Source: Hoeflea_A sp039025395 (lineage in GTDB: Bacteria; Pseudomonadota; Alphaproteobacteria; Rhizobiales; Rhizobiaceae). Taken from it: a stretch of DNA of 64,000 nt. The notes under the pieces were generated by a model. That model ran no database searches and had not been told where the DNA came from. It was given only the letters and a program-made list of their open reading frames with translations. Numbering within the stretch: the stretch's first letter is position 1; each line of letters opens with the position of its first letter. The position numbers and the translations under genes were made by a program. Shown here in pieces: positions 27,114-35,945 of this stretch. The stretch lies in NCBI GenBank assembly GCA_039025395.1, contig JBCCOK010000019.1:15889-79888 (forward strand), given 5' to 3'.

Positions 27114-28736
27114 TCAGACGCGGGGCGTAGGCATGTCTCCAGGATCGAGGCACAGCTCGATCAAAAACGGCCCCTTGCGGTTTTCCATCGCCAAAAGAGC
27201 CGCCTCCAGTGCCTCTTCGGAATCCGCCTTGTAACCCTCACCGCCGAGGGCATTGGCAACCTCGGCAAAGCCCGGCCAGTCCAGTACGGACTGGCTGGGG
27301 TCCATTTGGCGATTGGTGAACTGAATATGTTCGGCACCGTAGGCGGAATCGTTGGCAACAATGACGATGCAATCCAGCCCGTTGCTTACTGCTGTATGAA
27401 ACTCATTGATTGCGCCCATCATGAAGCCGCCGTCTCCACAAAACAACACCACGGTGCGCTCCGGCGACGCAAATGCCGCGCCTATCGCCTCCTGAAGGCC
27501 AAGTCCAATGCTTGTGAAGTTTGTTGTGGGCAAGAAACTGCGCGGATCGGGCACGGAAATCCGGCACCACGCTTCGAGCATGAAACGCCCGACATCCGTG
27601 ACCAAAACGCGATCATTGGGCAAGGCTTTATCCAGCCGCTCCAGCGTATGGGCATAATCCAGGTATCCAGGTTTCGCCTTGCTGGCGGTTAGCGGATAAT
27701 GTGTCAGCGTTTCCGGTTCGAGTTCGGCAGTAAAACCGCTGGGCGCGATTTCCGCTTCGTCGAGCCAGTAGAGGATCTGCTGCGCTGCATGGCCTGCATC
27801 GGCGACAATGCCGGCGTCGGGATGCGATCCGACGCCTAGAGCCGTGGGTTCGACATCGATTTGAACAATCCGCTTGTCCTTGATCAGTCCGCCATGCCCG
27901 GTGGTGTAATCGCTCAGGCTGGAGCCGAAGCTTATGATGCAATCGGCAAGCCCCACGACCTCGTATGCAGCGGGCGATGAAAGAGTGCCGAGAATACCGA
28001 TGTTGTAGGGATGATCCCGGAACAGGTCTTTGCCCTTCAATGTTGTCGCCAAAGGCGCTTGTAGCCGATCGGCAAGTTCCACGATCTGTGTCTTTGCGGC
28101 CATCGCCCCTCCGCCAGCCAAAACCAACGGCCGGCGTGCTGAAGCCACGATGCCGACGGCGTCGTCAAGGCTTTTGCTCTGGGCAACGCCGCGCGTTTCG
28201 CTGAAAACATCCCTGACATGAACGGTGTGAGTCGTGGTCTGCCACATCAAATCGACCGGCATGTTGAGCACGACCGGCCTTTGCTCGCTGTGGGCACGGT
28301 AGAAGGCGCGCGCCACGTCCTCGGCTACAGTCTCCGGCGACCGCATCTGCTCGAAACCGGCGCCAGTTGTTTTTACAAGCTCGCGCTGGTCGAGGTTTTG
28401 GGGGTGACGCGGATTTCCGACCGGCGTGTCGCCGGCAAGCAGCACGATCGGCGACCGGCCACGCGTGCCTTCGACCAGCGCGGTGATACAATTGGTCAAG
28501 GCAGGTCCGTGCGTTACCGTCGCCACACCCACCTTTCCCGAAACATGCGCATATCCCATGGCCATCAGGACACAGCTTGCCTCGTGGGCCGCGGATACGA
28601 ATTTTCCCGAGAGCTCTTTGACGTAATGGTCCACCATGAACAAATTGGCGTCGCCCATCAGCCCGAAAAGGGTCTTGACGTCGTGGTCCTTGAGAGCACG
28701 GGCAATCGACTGAAAAACCGGGATTTCACTACTCAT
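27114..28736 (-). CDS. Thiamine-diphosphate-dependent enzyme, acetolactate-synthase-like
   Basis: The 540-residue enzyme has the three-domain architecture of the POX/AHAS family. The activating Glu is in AAHEASCVLMAMGYA near residue 48, the central domain has VLAGGGAMAAKTQIVE, and the C-terminal ThDP-Mg motif spans FCGDGGFMMGAINEFHTAV. It would decarboxylate or ligate a 2-oxoacid. The catalytic subclass (acetolactate synthase, benzoylformate decarboxylase, sulfoacetaldehyde type) cannot be decided by eye. I chose the ATG giving MSSEIPVF; an upstream start adds 13 residues. It is a single minus-strand gene next to a fragment of a LysR regulator, perhaps once its controller. Confidence 0.88.
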   Translation of the reverse strand: MSSEIPVFQSIARALKDHDVKTLFGLMGDANLFMVDHYVKELSGKFVSAAHEASCVLMAMGYAHVSGKVGVATVTHGPALTNCITALVEGTRGRSPIVLLAGDTPVGNPRHPQNLDQRELVKTTGAGFEQMRSPETVAEDVARAFYRAHSEQRPVVLNMPVDLMWQTTTHTVHVRDVFSETRGVAQSKSLDDAVGIVASARRPLVLAGGGAMAAKTQIVELADRLQAPLATTLKGKDLFRDHPYNIGILGTLSSPAAYEVVGLADCIISFGSSLSDYTTGHGGLIKDKRIVQIDVEPTALGVGSHPDAGIVADAGHAAQQILYWLDEAEIAPSGFTAELEPETLTHYPLTASKAKPGYLDYAHTLERLDKALPNDRVLVTDVGRFMLEAWCRISVPDPRSFLPTTNFTSIGLGLQEAIGAAFASPERTVVLFCGDGGFMMGAINEFHTAVSNGLDCIVIVANDSAYGAEHIQFTNRQMDPSQSVLDWPGFAEVANALGGEGYKADSEEALEAALLAMENRKGPFLIELCLDPGDMPTPRV

Positions 28737-28823
28737 TTTCCGCGCCTGTATTGGGTTTGTGCCTGTTGGTGTCAAACGGGTTAAAACAATAAGTGTTGAT
28801 GATCAAGGCGCGAACAAAATGCG

Positions 28824-29165
28824 ATGGATAATCGGTCACCAGCGCGTTTTTTTGCTGCCCTTGGCCGCGACGATCTTTCGTTTCAGCTCGTCGAGGCAGC
28901 GCTCGAAAGACTGAATGTCAGCGTTAATGTCGGAGCGGAGGTCCAACTGGCCCAAGCGGCGGCGGCCATGGTAAACACCGGGCTCAGCGTCGGCATCATT
29001 TCTGTGCTGACTGCGGTCGGTCCCCACGATGACGGCGTCGTCTTCCAACCAATCAAGCAACCAATGGTCAGTCCGGTTTGGCTGGTGACATCAGCGTTCC
29101 ATGAGCCATCCGCACTGAGTACCGAGCTTGCAGAGGTCATCAGACTGAACATCGTCAATCTGTTT
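28824..29165 (+). pseudogene. C-terminal fragment of a LysR-type regulator
   Basis: The frame encodes only the last part of a LysR co-inducer domain. VEAALERLNVSVNVGAEVQL is followed by an AMVNTGLSVGIISVLTA helix-strand unit, DGVVFQPI, and a VWLVTSAFHEPSALSTELAEVIR end. These match the closing half of the domain, with no helix-turn-helix and no first subdomain. The open frame continues past the match without family similarity. The remainder of 28737-29321 shows nothing recognisable. Confidence 0.6.
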
Positions 29166-29321
29166 TCTCCCTTTTCGACCAGGTCCGCCCGACACCCGTT
29201 TGCGGGCCGCCTTTGTCATATTGGCGCTCCGCTACAAACCTTTCTCATCGATTCTTCTCGGACTCCTCCGAACGAATTCCATCATCCAAGCCTGGGGTCA
29301 GATATCTGGTGCAAGTCAAGT

Positions 29322-30719
29322 TCAGCCTTCGACATCCTGTTGTGTCGGCACGGACACACTGCCGAGCTCGTTGAGGGTCACCGGCTTTATAGGCGGCCGG
29401 ATACGGCTGTAGCCGGTTTCGGCCGGTGACCGCCCGTTCGCCGCGGCCAGAAGTTCGGTTACGGTCAAACCGCAATAGCGTCCCTGACAGGGCCCCATTC
29501 CGGCTCGGCCAAAGGCCTTTGCCTGGTTCGGGCCGAGACAGCCAAGTTTTGCAAATCGCCTTATATCACCAGCCGTGACCTCCTCGCATCGACATACAAT
29601 GGTCTCGTCGGACGGATACAGCGCGCCCTTATAGGGCGGATAAGCCAAGTCGATGAACGGCCGAGCTGCCAATTCGGCCCGCAATCTGCAGCGCCGAGAT
29701 TTCGCCTTCTCGTTTCGTTGCGCTGCCGCCAACGCACCAAGGTCGCACGCGATTTCAAGAGCCGACAGCTCACCCGCAATCGCTGCGGCATCGGCGCCGC
29801 CAATACCGGCCCCATCTCCGGCGATGAACACCTCTTTGAGCTGCGTTCGACCCCATTCGTCCGTCTTTGGCACAAAGGCGCGTTGCCTTGCATGCCATTG
29901 ATGCGGAACGCCGATGGAGCGCGCTGATTGCGTGTTGGGAACCACACCATGGTGCAGCAATATCGTCTCGCACTCCAAACGGTGCGTCTGACCTTTGGAT
30001 GTGAAGCAAAGGGCATGAGCCCTTTCCGCTCCGTCGACGGTGATCGAAGATGCGCCGGTATAGCGTTTCACGCCGGCCCTTCGCAGTTCCGCCAAAAGAC
30101 CGAGCCCCTTGGCAAGGTAGCGCCAACCGCGAACCGCACCCGGCCCCTGGCGCAGGGCAGCGAACCGATCCACCATCGACTGGGTCTCCACCATCGCCAT
30201 CGGAGGTGAACCGGCGCGGCACATCTGCGCAGCCAGCAAGTAAAGGAGTGGCCCACAACCTGCGAGAACAGCGTTCTCGAAAACCATTGCGGACCGTTTG
30301 AGGAGAATCTGGGCGGCGCCTGCAGTCATGACACCGGGTAATGTCCATCCGGGTACCGGCATTGGTCGTTCCAGTGCCCCGGTGGCCAAAAGCAACCTCT
30401 TGCCTGTAACCAGCGAGGCCGAACCATCTACCGAAAACGCCACCTTAGCAGGTTCCTCGACATACCAGACGATGGCGCTGGATATGTGCCTGATATTGGG
30501 GTGTTGCAGAGCTTCAACCAGCTCAAGGCCCTTCTTGAAGTCGGTCCCGAGAATGTCACCGCGTATCCGCGCCGCCATCTCGACATCACGATAAATCTGG
30601 CCGCCGGCCCGCTTTTGTTCGTCCAGCAGTGCTACAGACAATCCTGCATCTGCAGCGGTGCGAGCGGCAGACATACCGGCGGGGCCCGATCCAACAACGA
30701 CAAGATCGGTCTCAGTCAT
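29322..30719 (-). CDS. FAD/NAD(P)-dependent oxidoreductase with C-terminal BFD-like [2Fe-2S] domain
   Basis: The 465-residue flavoprotein is the large alpha-type subunit of three-component dehydrogenases such as opine oxidase (OoxA), hydrogen cyanide synthase HcnB and D-hydroxyproline dehydrogenase. The N-terminal FAD site is TDLVVVGSGPAGMSAARTA, a second nucleotide-binding region lies mid-protein, and FIAGDGAGIGGADAA closes the FAD domain. The C-terminus has the BFD-like cluster C-x-C in TIVCRCEEVTAGDIRR and C-x4-C in GPCQGRYCG. It passes electrons from the partner DAO-type subunit. The start overlaps the small ferredoxin-like gene by 8 bases. Confidence 0.88.
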   Translation of the reverse strand: MTETDLVVVGSGPAGMSAARTAADAGLSVALLDEQKRAGGQIYRDVEMAARIRGDILGTDFKKGLELVEALQHPNIRHISSAIVWYVEEPAKVAFSVDGSASLVTGKRLLLATGALERPMPVPGWTLPGVMTAGAAQILLKRSAMVFENAVLAGCGPLLYLLAAQMCRAGSPPMAMVETQSMVDRFAALRQGPGAVRGWRYLAKGLGLLAELRRAGVKRYTGASSITVDGAERAHALCFTSKGQTHRLECETILLHHGVVPNTQSARSIGVPHQWHARQRAFVPKTDEWGRTQLKEVFIAGDGAGIGGADAAAIAGELSALEIACDLGALAAAQRNEKAKSRRCRLRAELAARPFIDLAYPPYKGALYPSDETIVCRCEEVTAGDIRRFAKLGCLGPNQAKAFGRAGMGPCQGRYCGLTVTELLAAANGRSPAETGYSRIRPPIKPVTLNELGSVSVPTQQDVEG

Positions 30720-31002
30720 TGTCCGCCACCCGGGAACCGGCGGGCCGGGAAACGGTCATCCCCGGCCTGACCTCAATCATGCATGCCTGGCGAACAGATC
30801 CATCGATTTCCACCAGACAATCGAAGCAGGCGCCCATCATGCAATAGGGATTGCGCGGCGCACCGGATACGGGTGTCTGACGGAAAGGGATAATGCCGGC
30901 CGCAAGAAGTTCGGCGGCAAGGTTCCCGCCGTCGCAAAGGTTCAGTTCCTTTCCGGCGAAGCGAACGGATACACGGGGGCCCGGCTCATGCAGCCGACGC
31001 AT
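30712..31002 (-). CDS. Small [2Fe-2S] subunit of the flavoprotein dehydrogenase
   Basis: The predicted 96-residue protein is the HcnA/OoxX-like ferredoxin subunit. It has a beta-grasp fold with the cluster Cys set C-x4-C-x2-C in PYCMMGACFDCLVEIDG and a further Cys in RQACMIEVRPGM. I placed the start at the ATG whose first residues are MRRLHEPG, 16 bases inside the end of the DAO gene. Longer readings lie antisense-like in that gene. It bridges electron flow between the two flavin subunits, and it overlaps the large subunit gene by 8 bases, so all three are translationally coupled. Confidence 0.85.
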   Translation of the reverse strand: MRRLHEPGPRVSVRFAGKELNLCDGGNLAAELLAAGIIPFRQTPVSGAPRNPYCMMGACFDCLVEIDGSVRQACMIEVRPGMTVSRPAGSRVADND

Positions 31003-32095
31003 CGTTGAACCGGTCTTCACCGAATACCTCCAGATCGGGTGCTGTTGTGTTTCCTTCCAGCCAGTCAGGCAGAAGCAGCGCATGGCCTGCCGCAAGCGTG
31101 ACTCCGCTGTGGCAGGTCACAAGGTAGGCGCCCGGCATCGTTTTGCTTTGCTGATAGATCGGGAACCCGTCCGGGGTCAGGACGCGCAAGGCGCTCCAAC
31201 TGCGTACAAGTTGCGCCCTGCCGAGGATCGGATAGGCGGCGATTGCCGCTCCTGCGAGACCGGCTATACCTTCAATGGTCACACGGTCGTCGTAGCCGAC
31301 CTCCTCGTTTGTCGCCCCGATCTGCACACCCCCCTCGTCCACCTGGCGGGCAATCAGAGACGGCCTGTTGATGAACTCCGGGAGTTTCTCGGTAATGAGC
31401 ACTTGCCCGCGTTGCGGACGGATGGGGGCCTTGAAGCCCATTTGCGGGCCAAGACCCACGGCTCCTAACCCGGCCGACAGTACTGTCTTTGCGGCGTTCA
31501 CCTTCGTTCCGTCATCGCATAGTATCTCGAAATCTCCATTCAAACTAACCGTCCGAACGTTTTTTCCGTTTAAAACCTGGCCGCCGCGACGCCGCACGTC
31601 ATCGGCAAGCGCCCTGAGCAACTTCAGCGGATTGGCATGCCCATCCTGATGATGGAGGATTGCGCCGAATATCTTGGGTCCGATTTCAGGCTCTTCTTTG
31701 CGCAACTCGTTGTGTCCGAGCACTTCGAAAGGGTAGTTTCCACCCAATTCGGTTTTCAGAATTTCATATTTCTCGACCGTGGAGGCCAGTGTTTCCTCTG
31801 AAAAGTGAAAGTCATAGCCGCCCTTTTGTTCGAGAGCGATATCCTGGCCGGTATCGGCTTGAAGTTCGTCCGAAAAGGCGCGCCACTTCGCCACCGATTG
31901 TTGTGACCAGCGCGCGTATTCCGGCAAACGGAGGCCCTTGGACTGCACCCAAACCAGCCCGAAATTTCCGCGGCTTGCGCGAAAGCTGCCGTCATCGCCG
32001 TCGATGACGATCACCTTACGCCCGCGCCTCAGCAGGCCCCAGGCTACGGCCAAGCCAACAACACCTCCACCGATGACAGCGTAATCTGATTGCAT
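30986..32095 (-). CDS. DAO-family FAD-dependent amine/imino-acid dehydrogenase subunit
   Basis: The 369-residue D-amino-acid-oxidase-fold protein has the FAD loop YAVIGGGVVGLAVAWGLL at its start. RASRGNFGLVWVQSKG carries the typical segment facing the flavin, and TCHSGVTLAAGHALLLP ends the FAD domain. It is the catalytic beta-type subunit that oxidises a secondary amine, opine or D-hydroxyproline-like substrate. It is the first of three overlapping genes and lies 228 bases after a TRAP binding-protein gene. With the enolase-superfamily enzyme nearby the set resembles hydroxyproline or betaine catabolic loci; the exact substrate is uncertain. Confidence 0.87.
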   Translation of the reverse strand: MQSDYAVIGGGVVGLAVAWGLLRRGRKVIVIDGDDGSFRASRGNFGLVWVQSKGLRLPEYARWSQQSVAKWRAFSDELQADTGQDIALEQKGGYDFHFSEETLASTVEKYEILKTELGGNYPFEVLGHNELRKEEPEIGPKIFGAILHHQDGHANPLKLLRALADDVRRRGGQVLNGKNVRTVSLNGDFEILCDDGTKVNAAKTVLSAGLGAVGLGPQMGFKAPIRPQRGQVLITEKLPEFINRPSLIARQVDEGGVQIGATNEEVGYDDRVTIEGIAGLAGAAIAAYPILGRAQLVRSWSALRVLTPDGFPIYQQSKTMPGAYLVTCHSGVTLAAGHALLLPDWLEGNTTAPDLEVFGEDRFNDASAA

Positions 32096-32114
32096 GACCT
32101 GTCCGCATTAGCCA

Positions 32115-32190
32115 GTCGGACAGCGTTTTTTTTCACGCTGCCCGACCTTTGCAGATGCCATTCATCGAACAGCAGTTCGACGGCATCTGC
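32115..32190 (-). other. Two stem-loops between TRAP binding-protein gene and DAO gene
   Basis: One hairpin pairs 32115-32125 with 32136-32146 (11 bp, one mismatch) around a T-rich loop. A second pairs 32151-32159 with 32182-32190 (GCAGATGCC/GGCATCTGC, perfect) with an inner 6-bp stem 32165-32170/32175-32180. Neither has a good T tract on the minus strand. They probably protect the binding-protein mRNA or reduce read-through into the dehydrogenase genes. Confidence 0.5.
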
Positions 32191-32323
32191 TCGCGCCAAT
32201 CTAGTCTGACGGAGGCTTACGCTTTAGAGCCTCATCCAGTTTCGCCTTCACTGCCTCGTTTTACCGGGACCGGCAAGGAAATGCACAGACCCGTCCATAG
32301 CCGCATGCTCGTCGATCCGGACC

Positions 32324-33355
32324 CTACATCAGGCCTGCCTTTTGGCGCATCACATCCATGATGTCCTTGCCGATTACATCATCCATCACCGGCCAAACCT
32401 GCTGACGGGCGAGTGTGGCAATGGTCTCCAGTTGTTCATCGGTCGGCACGATGACCGTGATACCGGCTTCAGACATCAGATCCATGTATTTCTTATCTTC
32501 TCCCCGGGCCATATCAAGACTCGCAGAGGCGTGCGACTCAACGGCATCGCGGATCATCATCTGATCTTCTTCGGAAAGGCCGTCAAACACTTGGCTGTTT
32601 GCAAATACGAAGGCATTCTGGAAGTGTGTGTTGAACTGCACCCAGCAATCCGTCACATCGCGATGGGTCGTCCATGTGTTGAAGGGCTGACCACCAACCT
32701 GCGCGTCGACAAGGCCGGTCTGCAAGGCAAGGTAGAGTTCGCCCCATGGAACGGGTGTCGGTTCATAACCCAGAGCGCCAACCATTTTTTCCCAGGCTTG
32801 GTTGCCGGGCGGGAAACGCATCTTCACGCCGCTATGGGAAGCAGTGTCAAACACATCTTCGGGACATTTGCGGAAACCGCCGCCACCGAAGCCCTCTGCA
32901 ACCACTGCCAGAGCCGTCATTTCGTTTTCAGCCATCATGTCGCGCATCATTGTGAAAAGATAGGGATCATCACCAAAATAGGCGTTTTCCACTTCGGTGA
33001 AATTCATCACCGCATAGGGCAGTACACGGATCTGTAGACGCGGATCATAGGAGGGGGAAACCGGCTGGGTGGCAAAATCGACGACACCGCGCAGAACCTG
33101 CTCGTTTACCTCGATCCAGTCGCCGAGTTGCCCGGCAGGGAAAAGTTGAAACGTGATGCGGCCATCCGATTTTTCTTCGATTTCCGCAACGATTGCCTTG
33201 GTCGTTTTGTCGGCAATGGAATCCACCGGGCTGCTATGAGACCATTTGAATGTATGCTCTTGAGCGCTTGCTATTCCTGCACTTGCCAGGATGCCGGAAA
33301 ACAGAACTGCGGATGCAATGGTGTTCATGCTGCTCTTCGACCCGAAAAAACCCAT
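32324..33355 (-). CDS. TRAP transporter solute-binding protein (DctP type, first system)
   Basis: The 343-residue periplasmic protein has a signal peptide with the core IASAVLFSGILASAGIASAQ. It shows the DctP fold hallmarks: HTFKWSHSSPVDS at the first strand, and VKMRFPPGNQAWEKMVGALG around the conserved Arg that usually binds the ligand carboxylate. GELYLALQTGLVDAQVGG completes the set. The start ATG follows AAAGGAGG. Its cognate membrane subunits are probably those at 35.9-37.8 kb, separated from it by the LysR and enolase-superfamily genes. It faces the LysR gene across a 403-base gap. Confidence 0.92.
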   Translation of the reverse strand: MGFFGSKSSMNTIASAVLFSGILASAGIASAQEHTFKWSHSSPVDSIADKTTKAIVAEIEEKSDGRITFQLFPAGQLGDWIEVNEQVLRGVVDFATQPVSPSYDPRLQIRVLPYAVMNFTEVENAYFGDDPYLFTMMRDMMAENEMTALAVVAEGFGGGGFRKCPEDVFDTASHSGVKMRFPPGNQAWEKMVGALGYEPTPVPWGELYLALQTGLVDAQVGGQPFNTWTTHRDVTDCWVQFNTHFQNAFVFANSQVFDGLSEEDQMMIRDAVESHASASLDMARGEDKKYMDLMSEAGITVIVPTDEQLETIATLARQQVWPVMDDVIGKDIMDVMRQKAGLM

Positions 33356-33758
33356 GACAACCTCCTTTACGTCTATATCTGTCCAGATGGTGCTTCGAAA
33401 ACCTCACCCAAAAGGCCTGGCCATCGCCTCGCTCTAGACAACAATATCAAGCATCTGAACATAAAAGGCCAAATTGAAAATTTCGCTGATTACATAGATT
33501 TTGCTTATAAGATTCTTCTGCCTGCCCAGGCTCCACAAGCGTTTCTATCAGCAGATTAAGGTTATAGCGGCTTGCAACAATCACACCGCACCGGTTGCGA
33601 TGTTCGGATATGCGCGACATGGGTGACCCCCATTTGCCGCGGGACAAAACAATCCGCCACCATGTTCATGATCGGGCTGTGACAGGCAAAGAGGCTACAA
33701 AATATACAGAATATTTCTGCTTATTGAGAATAATCAAAATTTTGCTTATAGATTTTCG
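33356..33758. promoter_or_regulatory. Divergent region between TRAP binding protein and LysR gene
   Basis: This 403-base gene-free stretch is AT-rich near the LysR side. A near-identical ATTTTGCTTATA segment occurs twice in the same orientation, at 33498-33509 and 33739-33750. This could be a repeated regulator-binding half-site. The second copy overlaps the LysR promoter described separately. I see no small gene in it. Confidence 0.5.
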
Positions 33759-33759
33759 A
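33724..33759 (+). promoter_or_regulatory. Promoter for the LysR gene, leaderless transcript likely
   Basis: TTGAGA at 33724-33729 and TATAGA at 33747-33752 are separated by 17 bases. The predicted transcription start falls at or within a base or two of the ATG at 33759. No Shine-Dalgarno sequence precedes that ATG. Together this suggests leaderless translation, although a downstream start codon could be used instead. Confidence 0.45.
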
Positions 33760-34682
33760 TGAGAACAAATCTTTCGATCCGTCAACTTCAAACCTTTGCC
33801 GAAGTCATGCGTTCGGGTTCGATCTCCGCAGCGGCGCGCAGCCTTGGCCGAACGCAACCGGCAGTGAGTTCGACGATCGCCTCGCTTGAGCAAGAAATCG
33901 GCTTTTCGCTGTTCGAACGGGAGCGCAAACGCCTCGTTGCGAAACCTGAAGCACACTATTTTCTTGAAGAAGCAGAGGTGGTCCTTACACGCCTGACCAA
34001 AGCAAGCCGAACCATCCGGGAAGTCGCCGATCTGCAGAAAGGAAGGTTGAGAATTGCGTGCAGTCCCGCGGCCTCAACCTATTTCATGCCGCACGCCTTG
34101 GCTGAGTTCCTGGTTGACAAGCCAAAGGTTCAGATTTCGCTCATGATGCGGTCCTCCTCCGTGGTGACGGATTGGATCGCATCGCAGCAGTACGATGTTG
34201 GTTTTGGAGAATCGTCTCAAGAACGTAGCACAATCAATGCGCAACGTTTCTCCTTTCCGTGCCTATGCGCGATCCCCAAGAAAGGTAAGCTCGCGTCAAA
34301 ATCCGTTATTGTGCCGACCGATCTTGCGGCTGTGCCGCTGGCGATCGTTCACCAGCAGAACGTTCTCGGGCCAAAAACGCGCAAGGTGTTCAAGGACGCT
34401 GACGTCAGGCTCAATCATCGTTTCGAATTCGAGTCGATTTTGCCAGCGCTTCAGTTGGTCTCCGAAGGTCTGTGCTATCTGATTTGCGACAGTTTTTCGG
34501 CTTTAAGCCACCAGAACCAATTCAAGAAGACCAGCGGCATCGTGTTCAGGCCGTTTAAACCCATGATCTATCTCGATATGTCATTGATGTCGCCGGCCAA
34601 TCGGCCAAAGTCGCAACTCGCCGAGGCGTTTCTGGCATCTTTGAACAAGAAGCTTAAAGCCTATGCCGAGTATCGCGGATAA
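33759..34682 (+). CDS. LysR-family transcriptional regulator
   Basis: The 307-residue regulator has an N-terminal winged helix-turn-helix (LQTFAEVMRSGSISAAARSLGRTQPAVSSTIA split over residues 9-40) and the linker helix. The two-lobed co-inducer domain begins KGRLRIACSPAAS. It is divergent from the TRAP binding-protein gene and convergent with the enolase-superfamily gene, the usual position for the local activator of both halves of this transport-and-catabolism locus. Ligand unknown, presumably the imported acid or amino acid. No operator was identified beyond the repeated ATTTTGCTTATA upstream. Confidence 0.92.
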   Translation: MRTNLSIRQLQTFAEVMRSGSISAAARSLGRTQPAVSSTIASLEQEIGFSLFERERKRLVAKPEAHYFLEEAEVVLTRLTKASRTIREVADLQKGRLRIACSPAASTYFMPHALAEFLVDKPKVQISLMMRSSSVVTDWIASQQYDVGFGESSQERSTINAQRFSFPCLCAIPKKGKLASKSVIVPTDLAAVPLAIVHQQNVLGPKTRKVFKDADVRLNHRFEFESILPALQLVSEGLCYLICDSFSALSHQNQFKKTSGIVFRPFKPMIYLDMSLMSPANRPKSQLAEAFLASLNKKLKAYAEYRG

Positions 34683-34789
34683 AACGGATTGTAGACCTTT
34701 GGAGCTACAATGGCAGATCAGGAACCATGCGCGTTGAAGGACCACGCGCGGCGTTGAACAACCAATGCGCTCTTGCCTCCAAACGATCG

Positions 34790-35896
34790 CTAAACTGCAT
34801 ATTGTGAGAGCTTGGCTTCGTCGAGTTCGATACCGAGACCCGGTCGGTCGGTCACCTTGATGGTTGGACCAACGATTTCAAGGCTCCCCTGCTTCAGGAT
34901 GTCATCCTGAAGCCTCTGCGTCGACATCAACGCCGATGTGTAAGGAATGACGCTCGGGGTCGAGGCAGCAAAATGCAAGCTCGCAGCGACACTTCCCCCC
35001 GTTTCAACCATGCTGTTCACAAAGATCGGAATATTGGCCGCCTCCATAATGGCAGCAATTTTTTTGGCTTTGAGGAAACCTTCGCTTTTCTGAAGCTTGA
35101 CGCTGACGATATCGACGGCACCGCGTTTCACGAGCGCCATTGCATCATGCATCGAACACAGGCTCTCATCGGCTGAAATCATAGCGCCGGCTGATTCCCG
35201 CACCCTGACGAGACCATCGATATCCCAGCGCGGAACCGGCTGTTCAACCCAGGCGACATAAAACGGTTCCATCATTCGAATGCACTGAATGGCCACCTGC
35301 GGGCTCCAGCCCTGATTGGCATCAGGGATGATAATGCACTGTTCGCCGACTGCTTCACGCACGGCCGCCACCCGTTCCACTTCGACATTGGGCTCGTTGT
35401 GACCGACTTTGACCATCACCGAGCGATAGCCCTGTTTGACGGCTTCGGTTGCTTCGCTGACATTGGTTTCCACATCGCCGCCCATGAGCGGCCACAACAA
35501 GGGAAACGTGTCGCGCACCGCGCCGCCCATCAGTTGGTAAGCCGGCACACCGAAATGCTTTCCAAGCAGGTCGAACAGAGCAATGCCCACGGCAGCTTTG
35601 GCAAAAGAATTGACGCGGATCACCTCATCCATCCGCTGGTGGATCATCTCCACCGCCAGCGGGTTCATGCCCTTTATCGCTGGTGCAAGTATTTCCCGAA
35701 GCGTGCTCGTTACAGATTGCTGTGTTTCCTCCGAGAAGATCGGCGACGGCGATGTATCCCCAATGCCGTAAAGACCGTTATCCGCATGCAGCTTGATAAC
35801 CACCGAATTCGCGGCGCTCATCGTGCCGCTCGAAACCACATAGGGCATAATTGTTGGAACACTGACGGGGAAAATTTCGACCTCGGTAATTTTCAA
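34790..35896 (-). CDS. Enolase-superfamily enzyme (mandelate racemase/muconate lactonizing type)
   Basis: The predicted 368-residue TIM-barrel enzyme has a capping domain and the metal ligands Asp/Glu/Glu in IIPDANQGW, AWVEQPVPRW and ISADESLCS. The base pair is suggested by RSVMVKVGHNE (Lys on strand 2, second Lys of KxK replaced by Gly) and VSVKLQKSEGFLKAKK on strand 6, as in the MLE subgroup. This subgroup includes epimerases of proline betaines, N-acylamino acids and dipeptides. I prefer a TTG start 8 bases after AAGGAG (product begins MKITEVEIFPV); a GTG 9 bases earlier overlaps that site. It is the last gene of a TRAP operon. Confidence 0.87.
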   Translation of the reverse strand: MKITEVEIFPVSVPTIMPYVVSSGTMSAANSVVIKLHADNGLYGIGDTSPSPIFSEETQQSVTSTLREILAPAIKGMNPLAVEMIHQRMDEVIRVNSFAKAAVGIALFDLLGKHFGVPAYQLMGGAVRDTFPLLWPLMGGDVETNVSEATEAVKQGYRSVMVKVGHNEPNVEVERVAAVREAVGEQCIIIPDANQGWSPQVAIQCIRMMEPFYVAWVEQPVPRWDIDGLVRVRESAGAMISADESLCSMHDAMALVKRGAVDIVSVKLQKSEGFLKAKKIAAIMEAANIPIFVNSMVETGGSVAASLHFAASTPSVIPYTSALMSTQRLQDDILKQGSLEIVGPTIKVTDRPGLGIELDEAKLSQYAV

Positions 35897-35945
35897 CTTC
35901 GGCACTCCTTCTCGTTTGCTTTCGCCATAAGAATTGTCGCGTCAA

